64,000 bases of DNA from Magnaporthiopsis rhizophila. Its lineage: Eukaryota > Ascomycota > Sordariomycetes > Magnaporthales > Magnaporthaceae. This document shows, piece after piece, positions 1 to 12,300 of this stretch (position 1 is the first letter of the stretch; every line of letters starts with the position of its first letter). The notes beneath the pieces were generated by a model. It saw only the letters and a list, made by a program, of their open reading frames with translations, did no database searches and had not been told where the DNA came from. The translations under genes were made by a program, and so were the position numbers. Location of the stretch: assembly GCA_003049465.1 (NCBI GenBank), contig PYSS01000060.1, positions 1 through 64,000 on the forward strand, given 5' to 3'.

Positions 1-394
1 CCCCCCGAGTGCATCGCCCATGGAACCGGCGTCCTGCAGTCTTGAGTGGGTGTGATACAATTGCCCCCATATCTGAGTGTACCGTTTAACTACTATGATG
101 GGAGAGCATTGACTCACCTTCTGGAAGGCATTACGGGTTTCATGGGCCCATAGACGTTTCGAGGGGGACTGAAAAAGATATGCGTCTGTACAGGAAAAGG
201 ACTATAGAAAAAAAAAAAAAAGGGAAAAGTCTCAGGCAACCCAGCTTTAGATGCCGGGGTTGTGCTAGGACCTAAGCCGTGAAGCGGCCACAGGAAAGCA
301 ATGGACAGACACGGCAAGGTTTGCCTACTCTACATTAACGTGACAAAAGGGCAAAACTGACCCTGGCGAGTTTAAGAGACTAGCGTATGTAATT
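1..394. other. Left-edge intergenic sequence
   Basis: No gene is supported here. The stretch is the 3' flank of the ATP synthase OSCP gene and contains a short A-run near 208-221. A gene left of the window edge may share it. Confidence 0.6.
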
Positions 395-1727
395 TTATAG
401 GGTGTCCGTAAGGAGCTTGTTCATCTTGGCAAGCTTGGAGGAAACGCTGAGATCGATGGTCCGGTCACCAATCTCAACAACCAGGCCGCCGACAATATCC
501 GTGTTGACCTACAGCAGGGGGCGTTTTGCGGAATCAGCACCAAAGCATGGCAGCCTGGTCATCCGTCCAAAACGAGCCTGGGGAGGGAAGACGGATTTGC
601 GTACCTTGTTGGTGACCTTCAGCTTCTGACCCTGGGCGTAGCTCGACTTGGCGACAGCGCTTTCGAGCCTGGACAAGGTCTTGTTGTCGAGAGGCTACAC
701 AGCTCATGGGTTAGTGAATAGTTTTGTCCACTTATCTTGGCCCGTCCAACAGCAGCGATCGGAGGGCCTCAAGCCCGGGCAGGCGAGGGGTAATAGAAGA
801 AAAGGCAGCAGTCTCGTACAGTGGCGCTGGTGATGACTAGCTCGACCTCGTTTCGAGAGGCGCTCATGAGCTCGCCGAATTTGCTGACGACGTCGGGCAG
901 GAGTCCAAGACGGTTGTTCTCAGCGAGGACCTTGAGGAGGTTCTTGACGGCCTCGTTCGACGAGGACGATGCCTTGATGAGCTCGGCGACGATGGCGCTC
1001 TTGTCGTCGGCCGACAGGGTTGGAGTGCTCAGGATGCTGGCCAACTTGGCGTCCTTCTTGAAGAGGCCCCCGAGGGAGTCCAGGCTCTTGGCCGTGGGTT
1101 CCAGGGATGATGTCTTAACGGCGGCTGTGTACTGGAATGACGAGAGGAGCGATTGTTAGCCGGGCACCATCTCCTCCTGATTTGCAGGTAATGCCCCCCT
1201 CTTGCATAAGCAGTGAAGGCGTGTGGCTCGAGTTGAGCGGTTTTCTTTCGTTCCCTCCCCTTATTTCTTTCTGTTCCCCTCCCTCTGCGGCCTCATCTCT
1301 TTCTCTTGCTATCGTTATCCCAGCATTTTACTTCATTTTTCTCCGTTTAGGCTCTCCTCCTTCTGCCTCGGATTTTTTGCCGTTTGCACCTATTGCTCTT
1401 CGGGTCTTCCTCGTCATCCAACACTCAGCCCCTCCTTGGAGGTTCTTGTCGGGCCGAAGCGGCAATCAATTGAGGACTGCCTGGGCGTTCGAGAGTGACA
1501 AAACGGGCATTGGAACGTGGATTGGACTCGCAGCGGACTATTGGGCCATAAATCGCACGTACAAGGGCGGTGGCATAGGTGCCGTCGAGGCCGAAGAGAG
1601 TCACGGGAGGCTTGACAATGTCGTTGCTGGCGGCGGGCGGAGCAGCGTAGAAGCGGACCTGCGACGCAACAGCGCGCTGGGGCGCTGCGGTCCGGGCAGC
1701 GCGAAGAATGGCCTGGCGGGACAGCAT
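395..1727 (-). CDS. atp5: Mitochondrial ATP synthase subunit 5 (OSCP)
   Basis: Oligomycin-sensitivity-conferring protein, the peripheral-stalk subunit that joins F1 to Fo of the mitochondrial ATP synthase. I read four exons: 1563-1727, 820-1131, 605-694 and 395-508, giving 226 residues, the usual OSCP length. All junctions are GT-AG. The N terminus (MLSRQAILRAARTAAPQRAV) is basic and lacks acidic residues, as expected of a mitochondrial presequence, and is followed by LFGLDGTYATALYTAAVK, a typical OSCP start of the mature domain. The C-terminal exons carry GGLVVEIGDRTIDLSVSSKL and end KMNKLLTDTL, the conserved OSCP tail. Intron 1 (1132-1562, 431 bases) is long for this window and pyrimidine-rich. 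The start was chosen because it is the only Met that opens a presequence in frame. Identification is firm; exon ends are by eye. Confidence 0.93.
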
Positions 1728-2343
1728 GGCGGTTGGCTTGCTTGATAGTGTGTCTTGGGCTGTTTGGGATCTCGGTTCTCGGTCGCAGTGGGCTTGGGTC
1801 AGTCAAGCTCTAAGGTGCCTCGCCAGAGGCGTTTTCGGATCCAGCCGGGAAAACGTCGGGACGTTTGGAGCATGCCATTTGGCCGGGTCACATGATCGCG
1901 TATGGCCCAAGCTAAACGCAACCCCCACCGACGATCGCGCCTTCAGCCGATAGAATGTTATGTCATGCATCTAGAGCCATCTCCCCACGTTTCCCAAGGC
2001 CAATTTATACCCTTAAAAACCGCCTTGATGGCCATTAATGTTTGTAGTGTGCCGTATTATTAATATCCACCCCCAATCTGTACGCCAGACCGCGTGTCGA
2101 AAAACCGGCTATGCGCCATGGTGGTACATCTGCTACCTACCCCTTATTCCCAAACGCCTTTGGTACAGGATAACCTAGAAAATCCCAGAAAAGAACCAAA
2201 GACCGCATTCGCGGTCGGAATAAGAGGGGGACAGAGCGAAGAACTAACCGAAACAATAACTCGCAAAGTCCGGACATCAATCACTGGGGGGAGCCACGTC
2301 TGCGGATGCGCCTCCAGCCTTGTGTTGACACTCTCCCTCATCC
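1728..2343. other. Intergenic: atp5 promoter and mob1 3' flank
   Basis: About 616 bases without a gene. This is the upstream region of atp5 and the 3' flank of mob1, both on the minus strand. The AT-rich part at roughly 1980-2080 is the most promoter-like or terminator-like piece; I see no repeat or RNA gene. Confidence 0.6.
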
Positions 2344-3438
2344 CTAATCACTCCGCAACATGCTCTCCACGAGGTCGCCAAGCGGGCCCCAGAAATCCTT
2401 GCCACTTGCAAGGCTGTGCTCATCAATGAAGAGCACGTACTGCTTGAAGCTCGTGTTGAGGTGCGGCTCCAGACCCAGCTCACGGATCACCGGGTAGTGA
2501 TGGCAGTAGATGTGGGCATAGACGCGGTACATGCGCTTGAAAATCTGCCGTACAAGTGCCGGAAACGACTTGGGGAAAGGCACACCAATGCGGCTGGGCA
2601 GGACCGCCTCGTTGTCGATATTACCCTGCACCCAAGCCATCAGTTGTTCGATGTAGGCTGGTGCCGCCATCTTGGTTGGCCTCTTGAAGTTCTCGTTGTC
2701 CTGCCACAGGTACTCGAACCTATGATTTTTGGGGGAGGGGAGGTTTGGGGTTGAACGTCAGCCAAGCCCAGGCTAGCCGAAGCCTGACGGAAGGAGGCAG
2801 ACGGACGCTCTTGGCTAAGTACTTACTCGTCCGTTGCCTTCATCTCCGGGCACGATTGCGGGGAGCAGAACTCGGTGATGGCGCCATAGAGCAGGTTTAT
2901 CTGATTGTAAAAGTCCACCACTGGTGACAAAGATTGTGTTTTACCGTTAGCCGCGGCCACGCCAGCGTGGGCCTCTGTCACGCCCGCAGACGAGGGCCCA
3001 AGCACTCACTGTTGACGGCCAGCCACTCGTTCTCGTCTTCGCCCTCAGGCAACTTAACAACCTTCCTCAGGCTACCCCCACCCAGAGTCGCCTCGGCATA
3101 CTGTCGCAGTTGGTAGCTCGTAGCTCCCCCCTTGCCTGTCGTGCGTGGCCGGAACTGGTTTCTCGTGCGCTGGTTCCTGTAGTGGTCGTCTTGTAAGCCA
3201 TGACCTCGATACACGACTTCAAGAGCCCGAATTCTCGGAGCGGCGAGAAGGGTGGCCATCCCGTCGGCATCTTCTAGCAGTGTGTGTTTGGAATTGTCAC
3301 CCAGGGGGTAGTCACGGCGGATCCAGTTGAACATTTCGTCGGATGCTGGCGCAAAGCGGGATGGCAAGGGATAGAAAGAGACACCAAAGGACAAAGGGAT
3401 GTCGGATCTACTTACACTGTCGTCAAAAAAGCCGACAT
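2344..3438 (-). CDS. mob1: Mob1-family protein, activator of the Dbf2/NDR kinase
   Basis: Mob1 binds and activates the Dbf2/Sid2-type NDR kinase in the mitotic exit/septation initiation network and acts at the spindle pole body and division site. Four exons are read: 3416-3438 (only 23 coding bases, MSAFLTTV), 3010-3176, 2827-2920 and 2344-2719, giving 219 residues, standard for Mob1. The family signatures are present in order: RPRTTGKGGATSYQLRQYAE, then [20 protein letters not shown], the zinc-binding Cys pair in EFCSPQSCPEM, and the His pair in IYCHHYP and EPHLNTSFKQYVLF. The C terminus (GDLVESMLRSD) is complete. It is Mob1 rather than Mob2 or phocein by the [20 protein letters not shown] block. 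The first exon is tiny, so the start depends on splicing; the spliced sequence matches the family well. Confidence 0.94.
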
Positions 3439-4686
3439 GTTGAAGACTCTGTGCTGGTTGATTTGTCTTCACCGCCGTGTCTCAGGCTAGCGCAGTTTGG
3501 CATTCCAGAGGTCAGCGACGGAGCACGGAACAACTGAGGGTTTATCGTCCTGGAGTCGCTTCTGCCCCTCGGTGTTCGTACTAGGCGTAAATAATACCAC
3601 CCGGAATGTCTTTGATGGGTCTCTCGATAGATGATCGTTTGCGAAGGCTCTGAGTGATAGTGGACGACGGGGGCGTCAGATCACTGGTTGTGCGTTGGGT
3701 TCGCCCTTGATCTGGGTTCTCGTGGTGGTCCAGAAGGGGTCAGTTCTAGATGCTCCGCTTGAAAATGCTTGGGCGACGTTGGGTCACAGGAATGCTGCAC
3801 CAAATTGTATCGCGAACGGCCGGGGAGCCACAAGCTTTGATTAGTTGTCATGGATGTTTACATGCGCTTGGAGCGGCCCGGTTGCTGGGAACCTAGGTGG
3901 GGTAGAGGCACGTTGTCCCTTATCGATAGTGCAGCTGTTGGTGACTGTGGGTCTTGGTGGCCCCCACCTGAACAGGTACCTAGGTGTACATCAACAGGCA
4001 AGTAGTTCCGTCCGCATGCACAATGATGTCTACCTACTCGCAGCTATGCGCATTCTGAGGATCATACACGACATATGTATTGGCCTTTTCGGGTTGGGCC
4101 TCACCTTTCCAATCTCTTACCAAATCCTAGATCATTACGATTAAGCAAGGGGAAGGCTACAAGGTGTCATTAGTGGCCCGTCAAAGTACCTACCGAGCCG
4201 GTCTGTGACCATATTGTTTACACCCAGAGCGCGTGAAGCGCGAACCCCAAGGCACTCCATGAAATAAACTAGGATGTCGGTACCCAGTGTGGCTTGAGTC
4301 TACCATGTCTAGCTGGAAAACGTCATATCTTTCGCTTTGAATTCCGGGTTGCAGATCTCCAGAGCCGCGTTTGACCTACCACCATGATATCCCCCCGGCT
4401 CGGCTGCATTTCACAATATTCTGCTGGCCGAACCACATTTGGTTTTCCTTCCCGGGACAGCAACAGACCCAATAAATCAGGCGTCGCCTCCCCCCACAGA
4501 AGCCGTCTTCATTTTGCGCCGTTTGTCGGTATGCTTGGTGACGAGCATGACTAGCTGTCCCGATATGTTGAATAGTCTTCGGCTTGGTGATCGGGGTGAA
4601 TGCTGCATGCGCATTGTCTCCTTGGTGCGCCCGAACGATGTGGCAAGCGTGGGTATCTCGACGCCCTTACGACCGGCTCTGCCACG
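3439..4686. other. Intergenic: mob1 promoter and lsm1 3' flank
   Basis: About 1.25 kb with no supportable gene. Two copies of ACCTAGGT occur, at 3891-3898 and 3978-3985, matching the motif that recurs in other intergenic regions of this window. The small open frames here have no family resemblance and poor composition. Confidence 0.6.
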
Positions 4687-5393
4687 CTAGAATATGACTT
4701 CCCCCATGTTCTCGCCTTCGAATCCGAGGCTAGCCAGCTTGCGAAGTCGTCTCTTTTCTCTCGCCTTCTCCTCGGTCTTGCGCCGCTTGATAAGCGCCTC
4801 TACCAGGCGCAGCTCTGCCTTTTCATAGCCGGGGGGTGGGTCGTCATCTTTGTCGAGGTCAATCTCGCCGAGCAGAAGCACATTCTCGCCTCGAACGAGA
4901 AAAAGGCCACGAGGGATGTCGGCGTAAAAGCCCCGATCCTCAGGGGCGCCCGTGGTTGAGCCCGGCGGGACAAAGAGCCGCTCTGTTGTGGACTGAAGAA
5001 CAAGATTTGCTGGTTATCGTCAACAAAAAGAACCCAGCAGCCCGAAGCCTAGACGTGGTTTAGCCATACCGAACTGATCCCAGCTCCGTAAGACCCCGCT
5101 AAGCTTGCGCCCATCGCGCAGCGCAATCATCAACTTCTCTGCGGCGGCAGGTATCCTTGTCAGCGAGCCCATACACAACGCGGAGGTGCCGCTGCTCGCG
5201 CGGCTAGCTTACTGTCGGTCAAGTCAAGCAGCTGAGCGGCAGTTGTAAACATCTGTGCCGGGAGCTGTGACTGGGGCTGCGGAGGCAGAGAGGGAGGCGG
5301 AGGTCCGCGTCCGGCGGGTCCCTGGATGGCGCCTCCTCCGGGCGCCGGACCGGCCACTTGGTGAGGGGCATCTGATAGCGATAGGTTCTCCAT
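4687..5393 (-). CDS. lsm1: LSm1, Sm-like subunit of the Lsm1-7 mRNA decay complex
   Basis: LSm1 is the subunit that distinguishes the cytoplasmic Lsm1-7 ring, which binds oligoadenylated mRNA 3' ends and promotes decapping in P-bodies. Three exons (5213-5393, 5070-5138, 4687-5009) give 190 residues. A Pro/Gly-rich N-terminal extension is followed by the Sm fold from about residue 48: QMFTTAAQLLDLTDKKLMIA, then LRDGRKLSGVLRSWDQFANL (Sm1), and RGENVLLLGEIDLDKDDDPP (Sm2 plus the LSm1-specific acidic/proline turn). The C-terminal helix LRLVEALIKRRKTEEKAREK and the end GFEGENMGEVIF are typical of fungal LSm1. The exon junctions restore an uninterrupted Sm motif, which supports them strongly. Confidence 0.95.
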
Positions 5394-6404
5394 TTAAGTC
5401 ATGAGGAGCAGCGTGCGGTGTGTCGGGTCAATGCTGTTCCATCGGCGCGTCACAAAGCGGGTTTTGGCCTCGGTCCGTTGATTGTGGCGTGCTGCTCCGG
5501 TCGAGGGGTGGGCGTCGCTAAGACGACTGCGTGTTGCTCACTCGCGTTTGCCAGATTGTTGCAGTCCACTGAGCTTTGACCACCTACATTAAGACTGACC
5601 GAGCCAGTGGGGCTCCGTCAGAAGTACCACTTTATGGAGCGGAAGGCCAATCATATTACACCATCCATCAGCAAGGACCCGCACCAATCCATGGGACTCC
5701 AGCGGGACAGAACTTAGCGCCCGCAAGAGAAAGAAGACGGATTGGAACTCTGGGCTTCGCGATCAAATTCGACTACCGCACGGTTCTCTGCTGCCAAATC
5801 CAGCTCCTCCAGCCTCCATCGTCGCCCTCAGCCTTGCCGCACCCGCCTTTAGCCTCCGCCGAGCGCATTCCCTCCAGGATACATGATTTCTGGCCTTACC
5901 TTGAGATCTCGAATCCCGCCTACTTATTCTCCGGTATACATTCCCCCAATCCTCACTCTAGGTTTGCCTTGCGCCCCATCACCTCCTCGGTTAGCCCAGG
6001 CCGGCTGAAGGACCAAATGACACGGATCGACTGGGCGCAGTTCTGAATCTTGACGCTTTCTCAAGTCAGAGCTGCTCTCGTCTCTCCAGACGGCTGTTCT
6101 AGCTAGCCTAGGGGTGATTTCCCTCATCACCTTTACCAACCTACTTACTGGTCTAAGTCGTTGTAATCTCTGCCGCTGACAAGTCTTCTTCAGCTTCTTC
6201 AGTTGCCGCAGTCCCTCCGCTCCTCGCGCCCTTGCTTATAGCACAGCGCTGCCCTCTCTGGTGACGCCGAACCTCCCATAACACACGCGCTTCGTGGTCA
6301 TCTTCGACACATACGCCACCAGCGCCGAACTTTGTGCCCACAGACACTCTGTCGATCTCCTTGTAGTTCGGCCAACTGCGTGGGCTCGCCCACAAACCGC
6401 CGCC
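5394..6404. other. Divergent intergenic region, lsm1 / Sds3-like gene
   Basis: About 1.0 kb between two divergently transcribed genes, so it should hold both promoters. The right half (about 5800-6400) is pyrimidine-rich on the plus strand, as in many fungal 5' leaders. An open frame continues upstream of the 6405 start to 6294 but adds no conserved sequence. Confidence 0.6.
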
Positions 6405-8141
6405 ATGTCAATCAACGAAACGATAGAAGCGGCGCACGCGAAGCCCGATAGGCGCTCGAATCCTTCGCCCCCTCCCACGCTGTCAAAGCGAGAAAAGAAG
6501 CGACAACTCCTGGTCGACCGTCTCGCCTCTCTTTCTGAGCAGTTCGACATGAATCGTGACCGAGAATACCGCGAGATGTTAGCCAAAATACAAGTCGACA
6601 CTGCGCTGGTCATGCAGGTCGATCCATATGCTGCACAGCCACTTGCCGCTATCGACCGGGAGCAGAGCATGAGCGACAACATCGACCCTCAATTTCGCGG
6701 CAGGACCGTCCTCGAGATGGCTGGTCCAAAATTCCAGGAATGGGTTAACACCATCGAGGATCTTGTCGAACGCCGCGATTTTGAGCTGACGCGCCACAAG
6801 GTATGGCTCTTTGGACAATCTGCCCTCTGTCGTGCCCTGTTGCTTCTAGTCCTCCTCGCAAAACGGAATTCTCGGAATATGTATGTCGGACTAACTGTTA
6901 CTGACCTGGCTTCGCAGGACGAATTCGACATGAAGAGCCATGAGCATCGCAATGTCTACATATACAAAACGGAGGTGGCAAAACGGGAGCATCGCGCACT
7001 GTCTCAGACTCTTCGCGACCGCCTAATCAACGCCATAAATTCCAAGAGAGCACGCCTTACGAAGGAAAAGGAGGCTTTCGAGATCTCTGACGCTTCTGCC
7101 CTACTCCTACACCCTAACCAGTACTCCATCACAAACCCAGCAAGTCCTGGTGGCACACACACTAAGCGGGCCACCCGGCTTCGCCAAAATGCCGAGGAGG
7201 TGAACGGCTACTCGGACGGCAGGAAACGCAAACGAAACGGCGCAGACGACGATGGCTCACCGGCGCCCCAGCGGCGGGCCCTTGATCCCAACAATACCAC
7301 GCCCCTCTGGCAGAACGACCGGCTTGTGTCCCGCAAGGCGACCGGTCCTATTTATAGCATTGACAAGCTTTTCACGGACAAGGAGCTCGCGATGCAGTAC
7401 AACACCGCCGCGCTGGCTGCCCACAAGTACCTGCTTACGAGCAAATCCAAGACAAACGGCTCTGGCGGTCGTGGCTCACCCGACGATAGCGATGCGGGCG
7501 AGAACGACGACGGTGACCAGGAGGGGAGCGAACCCATCGCCGCGGCCCCAATGATGGAGCGGGTGCCGTCGCATGCGACCCGCAGTCGAGGCGGTGCAAA
7601 CAATCCTAACTTCATCGACGAGAAGATTGTGGGATTGGAGGCGCTCACAAATTTTGAGATTCCCGGAAATCTCGAGAAGATGGCAGCGGCAGTGCCCAAG
7701 CTGCCGCCAATGTTCTTGGCTACGTATGCCAAGTCGTACAGCAACAAGGACGGCAACAGTCCGACCGTTTTGCCGCCCGAAGAGGTCAACTCGGACCTCA
7801 TGGTGATGAGCATTTTGCGGCAGTACGAGAAAATCCACGGCATCGGCTCGAACTTCGACAACGCGAACGGTTGCCGGAAAGTGCTCGAGGCAACCGCCTT
7901 CAACGTGCGCGAGGACCGATATGCCATCTACCTGGACGGACCCAGGAACTCGCCCGAGGAGCTTCGAACGGACCTGAAGCTCCCACTGAGCTCCATCCGT
8001 GGGCCACCCACTCCGAACTCCAAGGCTGGCCCAACAACAGCCCCGGGCGCCAGCCCAATGAGTCGCCAGAGCAGCCAAGGGGGCGTCGCTATGGCTCGAC
8101 AAGGTAGCAATACTACTAGAACACAGCGAAGGCGTAACTGA
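6405..8141 (+). CDS. Sds3/Dep1-family subunit of the Rpd3L histone deacetylase complex
   Basis: Sds3-like proteins are structural subunits of the Rpd3 large histone deacetylase corepressor in the nucleus. Exons 6405-6800 and 6918-8141 give 539 residues. The N-terminal third carries the Sds3-like coiled-coil region: LSKREKKRQLLVDRLASLSE, RDREYREMLAKIQVDTALVM, a helix ending EDLVERRDFELTRHK, and after the intron LRDRLINAINSKRARLTKEK. This is followed by LLLHPNQYSITNPASPGG, a block I associate with filamentous-fungal members, then a basic KRKRNG stretch and a low-complexity C terminus. ATG at 6405 sits in a strong context (GCCGCCATG) and was preferred to an in-frame Met at 6294. The 117-base intron has no stop and keeps the frame, with a CTAAC-like branch site near its end. 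I cannot decide between the names Sds3 and Dep1. Confidence 0.8.
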   Translation: MSINETIEAAHAKPDRRSNPSPPPTLSKREKKRQLLVDRLASLSEQFDMNRDREYREMLAKIQVDTALVMQVDPYAAQPLAAIDREQSMSDNIDPQFRGRTVLEMAGPKFQEWVNTIEDLVERRDFELTRHKVWLFGQSALCRALLLLVLLAKRNSRNMYVGLTVTDLASQDEFDMKSHEHRNVYIYKTEVAKREHRALSQTLRDRLINAINSKRARLTKEKEAFEISDASALLLHPNQYSITNPASPGGTHTKRATRLRQNAEEVNGYSDGRKRKRNGADDDGSPAPQRRALDPNNTTPLWQNDRLVSRKATGPIYSIDKLFTDKELAMQYNTAALAAHKYLLTSKSKTNGSGGRGSPDDSDAGENDDGDQEGSEPIAAAPMMERVPSHATRSRGGANNPNFIDEKIVGLEALTNFEIPGNLEKMAAAVPKLPPMFLATYAKSYSNKDGNSPTVLPPEEVNSDLMVMSILRQYEKIHGIGSNFDNANGCRKVLEATAFNVREDRYAIYLDGPRNSPEELRTDLKLPLSSIRGPPTPNSKAGPTTAPGASPMSRQSSQGGVAMARQGSNTTRTQRRRN

Positions 8142-9391
8142 TCATGTCCAGTCTGAGACAATAATATAGTTGAGGCAAGGGACACTTTATCTATTGGATA
8201 GCCATGAAATATCTCCGTAGGTACGAAAAGAGCTAGCGAATGCGTCGTTATTATTTGGCGTCGCTGCTTTTTGGTCATCTTTTCTTTTACCTTTCTTTTC
8301 CATTCCCTACATAGTCTCCCCATACAACAAACTTCCTGTTTTCCTTATTATTCTACTCTGTTTTTATTTCCTTCTGTTTTTTCTTCTCCTCGTATCAGTG
8401 TACGCAATATTTGGCTGGTCTGTTACGCGAATAGTTGCTCATATTTCCTCTCCTGTAACCTTCTTTGACTCCAAAGGTGTTTCTTTTCTCTTGCAGTCTT
8501 CTCATTTCCTTCGGCCGGATCAGTCCCCGGCAAGGCGTTTAGCATGGATTGGGAATAGCGAGGATGCGGTACCGGGAAATTTATGTTTCGGGGCAGGAAC
8601 TTTGACTTTCAGTATAAGGAGAAAACACGAAATGATGTTTACTGGTCGCATACGATATCAAATTTATATGAAAGATGTTCTTCACCCACGGAGATAACAT
8701 CGGTGTTAGCGCCAAGAGCGTCTCGAGTGTTTCATCTTCCCATCTGCCTCCTTGCACCTCTGGCCCTATGCCTAAGACTCACTAGAGGGGAATTTGCTGC
8801 TGGGCGTTGGGGCCGTTATGTTTGACCTGGCATGCGATATCCAAGCGTGATATGTTCGTGCTGCCACAATATTTAGGTTGAGTTTTACGCCATTTTATTA
8901 TACCTTGCACATTATGGATGTACTCTTTCGTCGACGGACGAAACCCTCCAACATCATCATGGGGTGTGAGGCCTACAAGTTTCTGAGATCACAGATTAAG
9001 CTGTTCCGTCCACGTGATATCCATGTGGCTGACCCACCTGGAGCTGGAGCCCGGTTAGGCGGCTGCATCCAGGGCTAAGGTCCACTTCGGTGGGGGGACG
9101 TATCCTTCGGCTGAATGTAAACAAACATCCAGGGACCTTACTCTGTCTTCATATAGGATTGCACAATTGGTTGGCGTGATATCGATATTTGCCCGGAAAG
9201 CTTTCATACCATACCTACTACACTGTGACATATAGGCCGGCCGCAGCATACTTCCGGGGATTCAGGAACCTGTCAGCAGCGTCAGCCGCCAGCCAGTCAG
9301 TGCTAGCAGGCCGCCTCGAACAGACCCATTCCTTTGCGCCTATGCCACCGAACGAGCGCATGCGCATTGTCGCTTGACGAGCCCACTCGCG
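8142..9391. other. Intergenic, pyrimidine-rich 3' flank and AT-hook gene promoter
   Basis: About 1.25 kb with no gene. The segment 8260-8520 is strongly T/C-rich on the plus strand. A CACGTG E-box lies at 9011-9016, about 380 bases before the next start codon. Nothing else is recognisable. Confidence 0.6.
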
Positions 9392-12300
9392 ATGCCATCA
9401 TCCATCCACGACGCGGCCACGGACAGCATGTCATCCCCTGATCCGCTCAACGACTTCGTCCCGAGCTCCGTGGCCCGCGTCACCCGCAGCATGGCACGAG
9501 GCTACCAGTCCTCGCTGCGGTCACAGAGGCAGTCGTCGACAACCGGGTCCCCGAGGAAACAGACCTTCGAGCTAGACGTCGGCAATGAGCTATCGCCCCA
9601 GAAGATCCTCGTCACTGTCGAGGCTGAGGGTGGCGAGAAAGATCACGTCACGCGCCGCCTCTTTCCGTCCTCCGCTGTCCGCGGGCCGCGCTCTGCTGCC
9701 CGCCGCCGCGACCTCGCCACATCCACCACGACTACCACAGTTCCTCTACGGGGCCTCACAGATGATGAGCACGAACCCGTACCTGGTACGGCGACACCTC
9801 GCAGGCGGGGAAGACCGCGCAAATCAGGCACCCCTATGCCATCATCCAAGAAGAGGGCTGGGGCTCCTATCGACCGCAGCCCTAATCGCAATCGTCGCTT
9901 GCGATCAGGAACAGCGGACTCAGCATCCGAGATGGGCGGCGAGGATGTCGATGCCACCCCAAGACCAGCTGCAAAGTTTCGAAAAACACCCGGACGCAAA
10001 GGCGGGACTCCATCCAAGAAAGATACTAGGCCGCCGAAGGAGACAGGGACTGCGAAGAAAAGGGGCCGCCCACGGCGCCAGGCTCTGGTGCCCGCCGAGA
10101 TGGAAGCACTGGCCGATCAGGATACACTGATCGATACCATTCCGTCTGCCATTCCCACAGAGCCCACGACGGAGGACCCGCGCACAGACGATACCAGGCT
10201 TTCCTCCATCAATATGTCAACCGATGACGCGGGCAGGAATGCCATGGATGATGAAGATATATGGCTTGCCGCTGTGCCCGAGTCAGGCCCGGCTGCCGAC
10301 ACATGGCGGGCATCCAGCAGTGTGGTGGATAAGGAACGTCGTTTGAGCCAACAGGAGATACCAAGAGCGGCAGACCTACTGATTTCGGACGCTTCCAGTC
10401 CGGACGACCGAGCATCAGTCGACTATACAGCGTCGGGCGCCAACAGGAGCGATGCCGAATCTGAGACAACCGAGAGAGCTGCTAGGAGCGATGCTGATAT
10501 TGACACTATCGCCCAAGGAGAAGACTTCAGCATGATTCTGATGGACTCGATCGTGTCTTTTAGAGAGAGCATGCAATATGCGGAGGCCGCGCTCCCCGAG
10601 ATGGGGGATGCTACCAGCTTGATCGTGGATAGGGCGCTGGAGCCCATCCGGCAGGGCCGGACGGACAAGACTCAAGGCCACTCACCGAGCCAGCAGCAAG
10701 AGCAGTCGGATCACATACACAGCGGCGAGGGTGATACTTCATCTGTCAAGTCCGCAGCAACTGCGCCTGCGGTGCGAACAATAGCAGCCCCCGAGCTTGG
10801 CCGCATCGCCGACGCTCCCCGAAACGATACCTCGCTGGCTCCCCCAAATGCCAACAACACGACTATTTTGGCGGCCAACAGTCCAAGGCGGGGGAGAACT
10901 GCCACGCCACTAAGCAAGCAGCTCGCTCTCAAATCCTTCAGAAGGGACGAGTCGCTGCTGGAGACTCCAGACGCCTCTCGTGCTCAAGAGGTACATGCGG
11001 CCCCGGAGGAGCCGAGTGTCTATGACGACTCATTTTCCGAGATTCCCGAAGGTGTGCTCGATGCCGCAACACCACGCCCTCTTCGACGACATCGAAGTCC
11101 TCTGTCGGAGCAGGCGGATGAGGTAGAGGGAAGTGCCGAGGACGATGAGAGCGACAACGGCTGTGACGACGATGATGACCACGACGACGGGGAAGGGTCG
11201 ATGGAAAATGATGAGAAGGCGCAGTCTGCCGAGCCAACATCAATGGTGATAGACTCTGCCCCTCCTCCAGATACCGCAAGCAAATTGTTGACACCAGATG
11301 AGACGCCACCGCCGGCCGACGAGGAGCCCCTGGCGAAGGCGTTAGAGGATGCGGCGATGGCGTCAGACGACGGTCAAGACGACGAGCTACGGTCTTCTCC
11401 ACCGGCGCTCATAGCTTCGGCCGACGAGACCAGTCGTGCAATGCCTCCAGTTATTGCGCGAGACACAAGGAAAGACTCTACGGAAAGTCCCGAGGCTGCT
11501 GCCCCATCCTCGCCACTCTCACCGCGACAAGATCAGGACGGACACTCCGATAATTTAGACCTGCCTTCACTCGCTGCTAGGCCTGCTCTGTCGCCGATCG
11601 TGCGGGTCGGGAGGGCTCTCCAGCACGTCACATCGGACCCGCCATCTCCCAAAGGCGCAGATGGCACTCTGGGTAGTCCCTTCAGGTCCTCGGTGTCCCG
11701 AGATATCGAGGACCCTGAAACTGCACCGCCGGGAGTCACGGCGGCGCCTTCACCGGAGCCTCCAACTAGAGATGCGACCCCTGAGCCATCCTCTGTGATG
11801 AGATCGGAGAGATCTTGGACCCAGGTTCTGAATCCACTCAGTCAAATCAAGAGCCTCGTCTCGCAGGGGGCGCAGATGTTCTCGCCACGGACAATGGCTC
11901 CCCAGGCTCCCGCGGAGGATCCATTTGCTCCGGATTCTGAAATGCCAAGCCCGAAAGCTGTCCCGAAAAGGAGAAGACCATCAATCCCGTTGGAGGAGGC
12001 CGGTCTGGAATCGATCACAGGCTCAACACGGGCCGCCAGAGACGAAGCCGAAGACGCCATGGATTGGGAGGCGCCTGAAACCGTAGTGGCGGCCGGCAGT
12101 CAACGGGCACAAGTCTTCCCTGCCTCGAACACTGCCACGCCGAGCAGTCCTGTCTCAGGCCATAGGAATGATTTGAGGCGTCACCATAGTGGTCGTGGTG
12201 AAGATACCGTGGCTACTGACGTGCCTGTCGAGGAAGAGCGCCTGTCTCAGGATGAGTTGGAGCCTCCTGAGGCTGATGAAGACGATGATATTTGGGCATT

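Noticed and set aside
6294..6404. Upstream in-frame Met start for the Sds3/Dep1-like gene
   Set aside because: The ATG at 6405 has a much better context and starts just before the conserved region; the upstream part is unconserved leader-like sequence.
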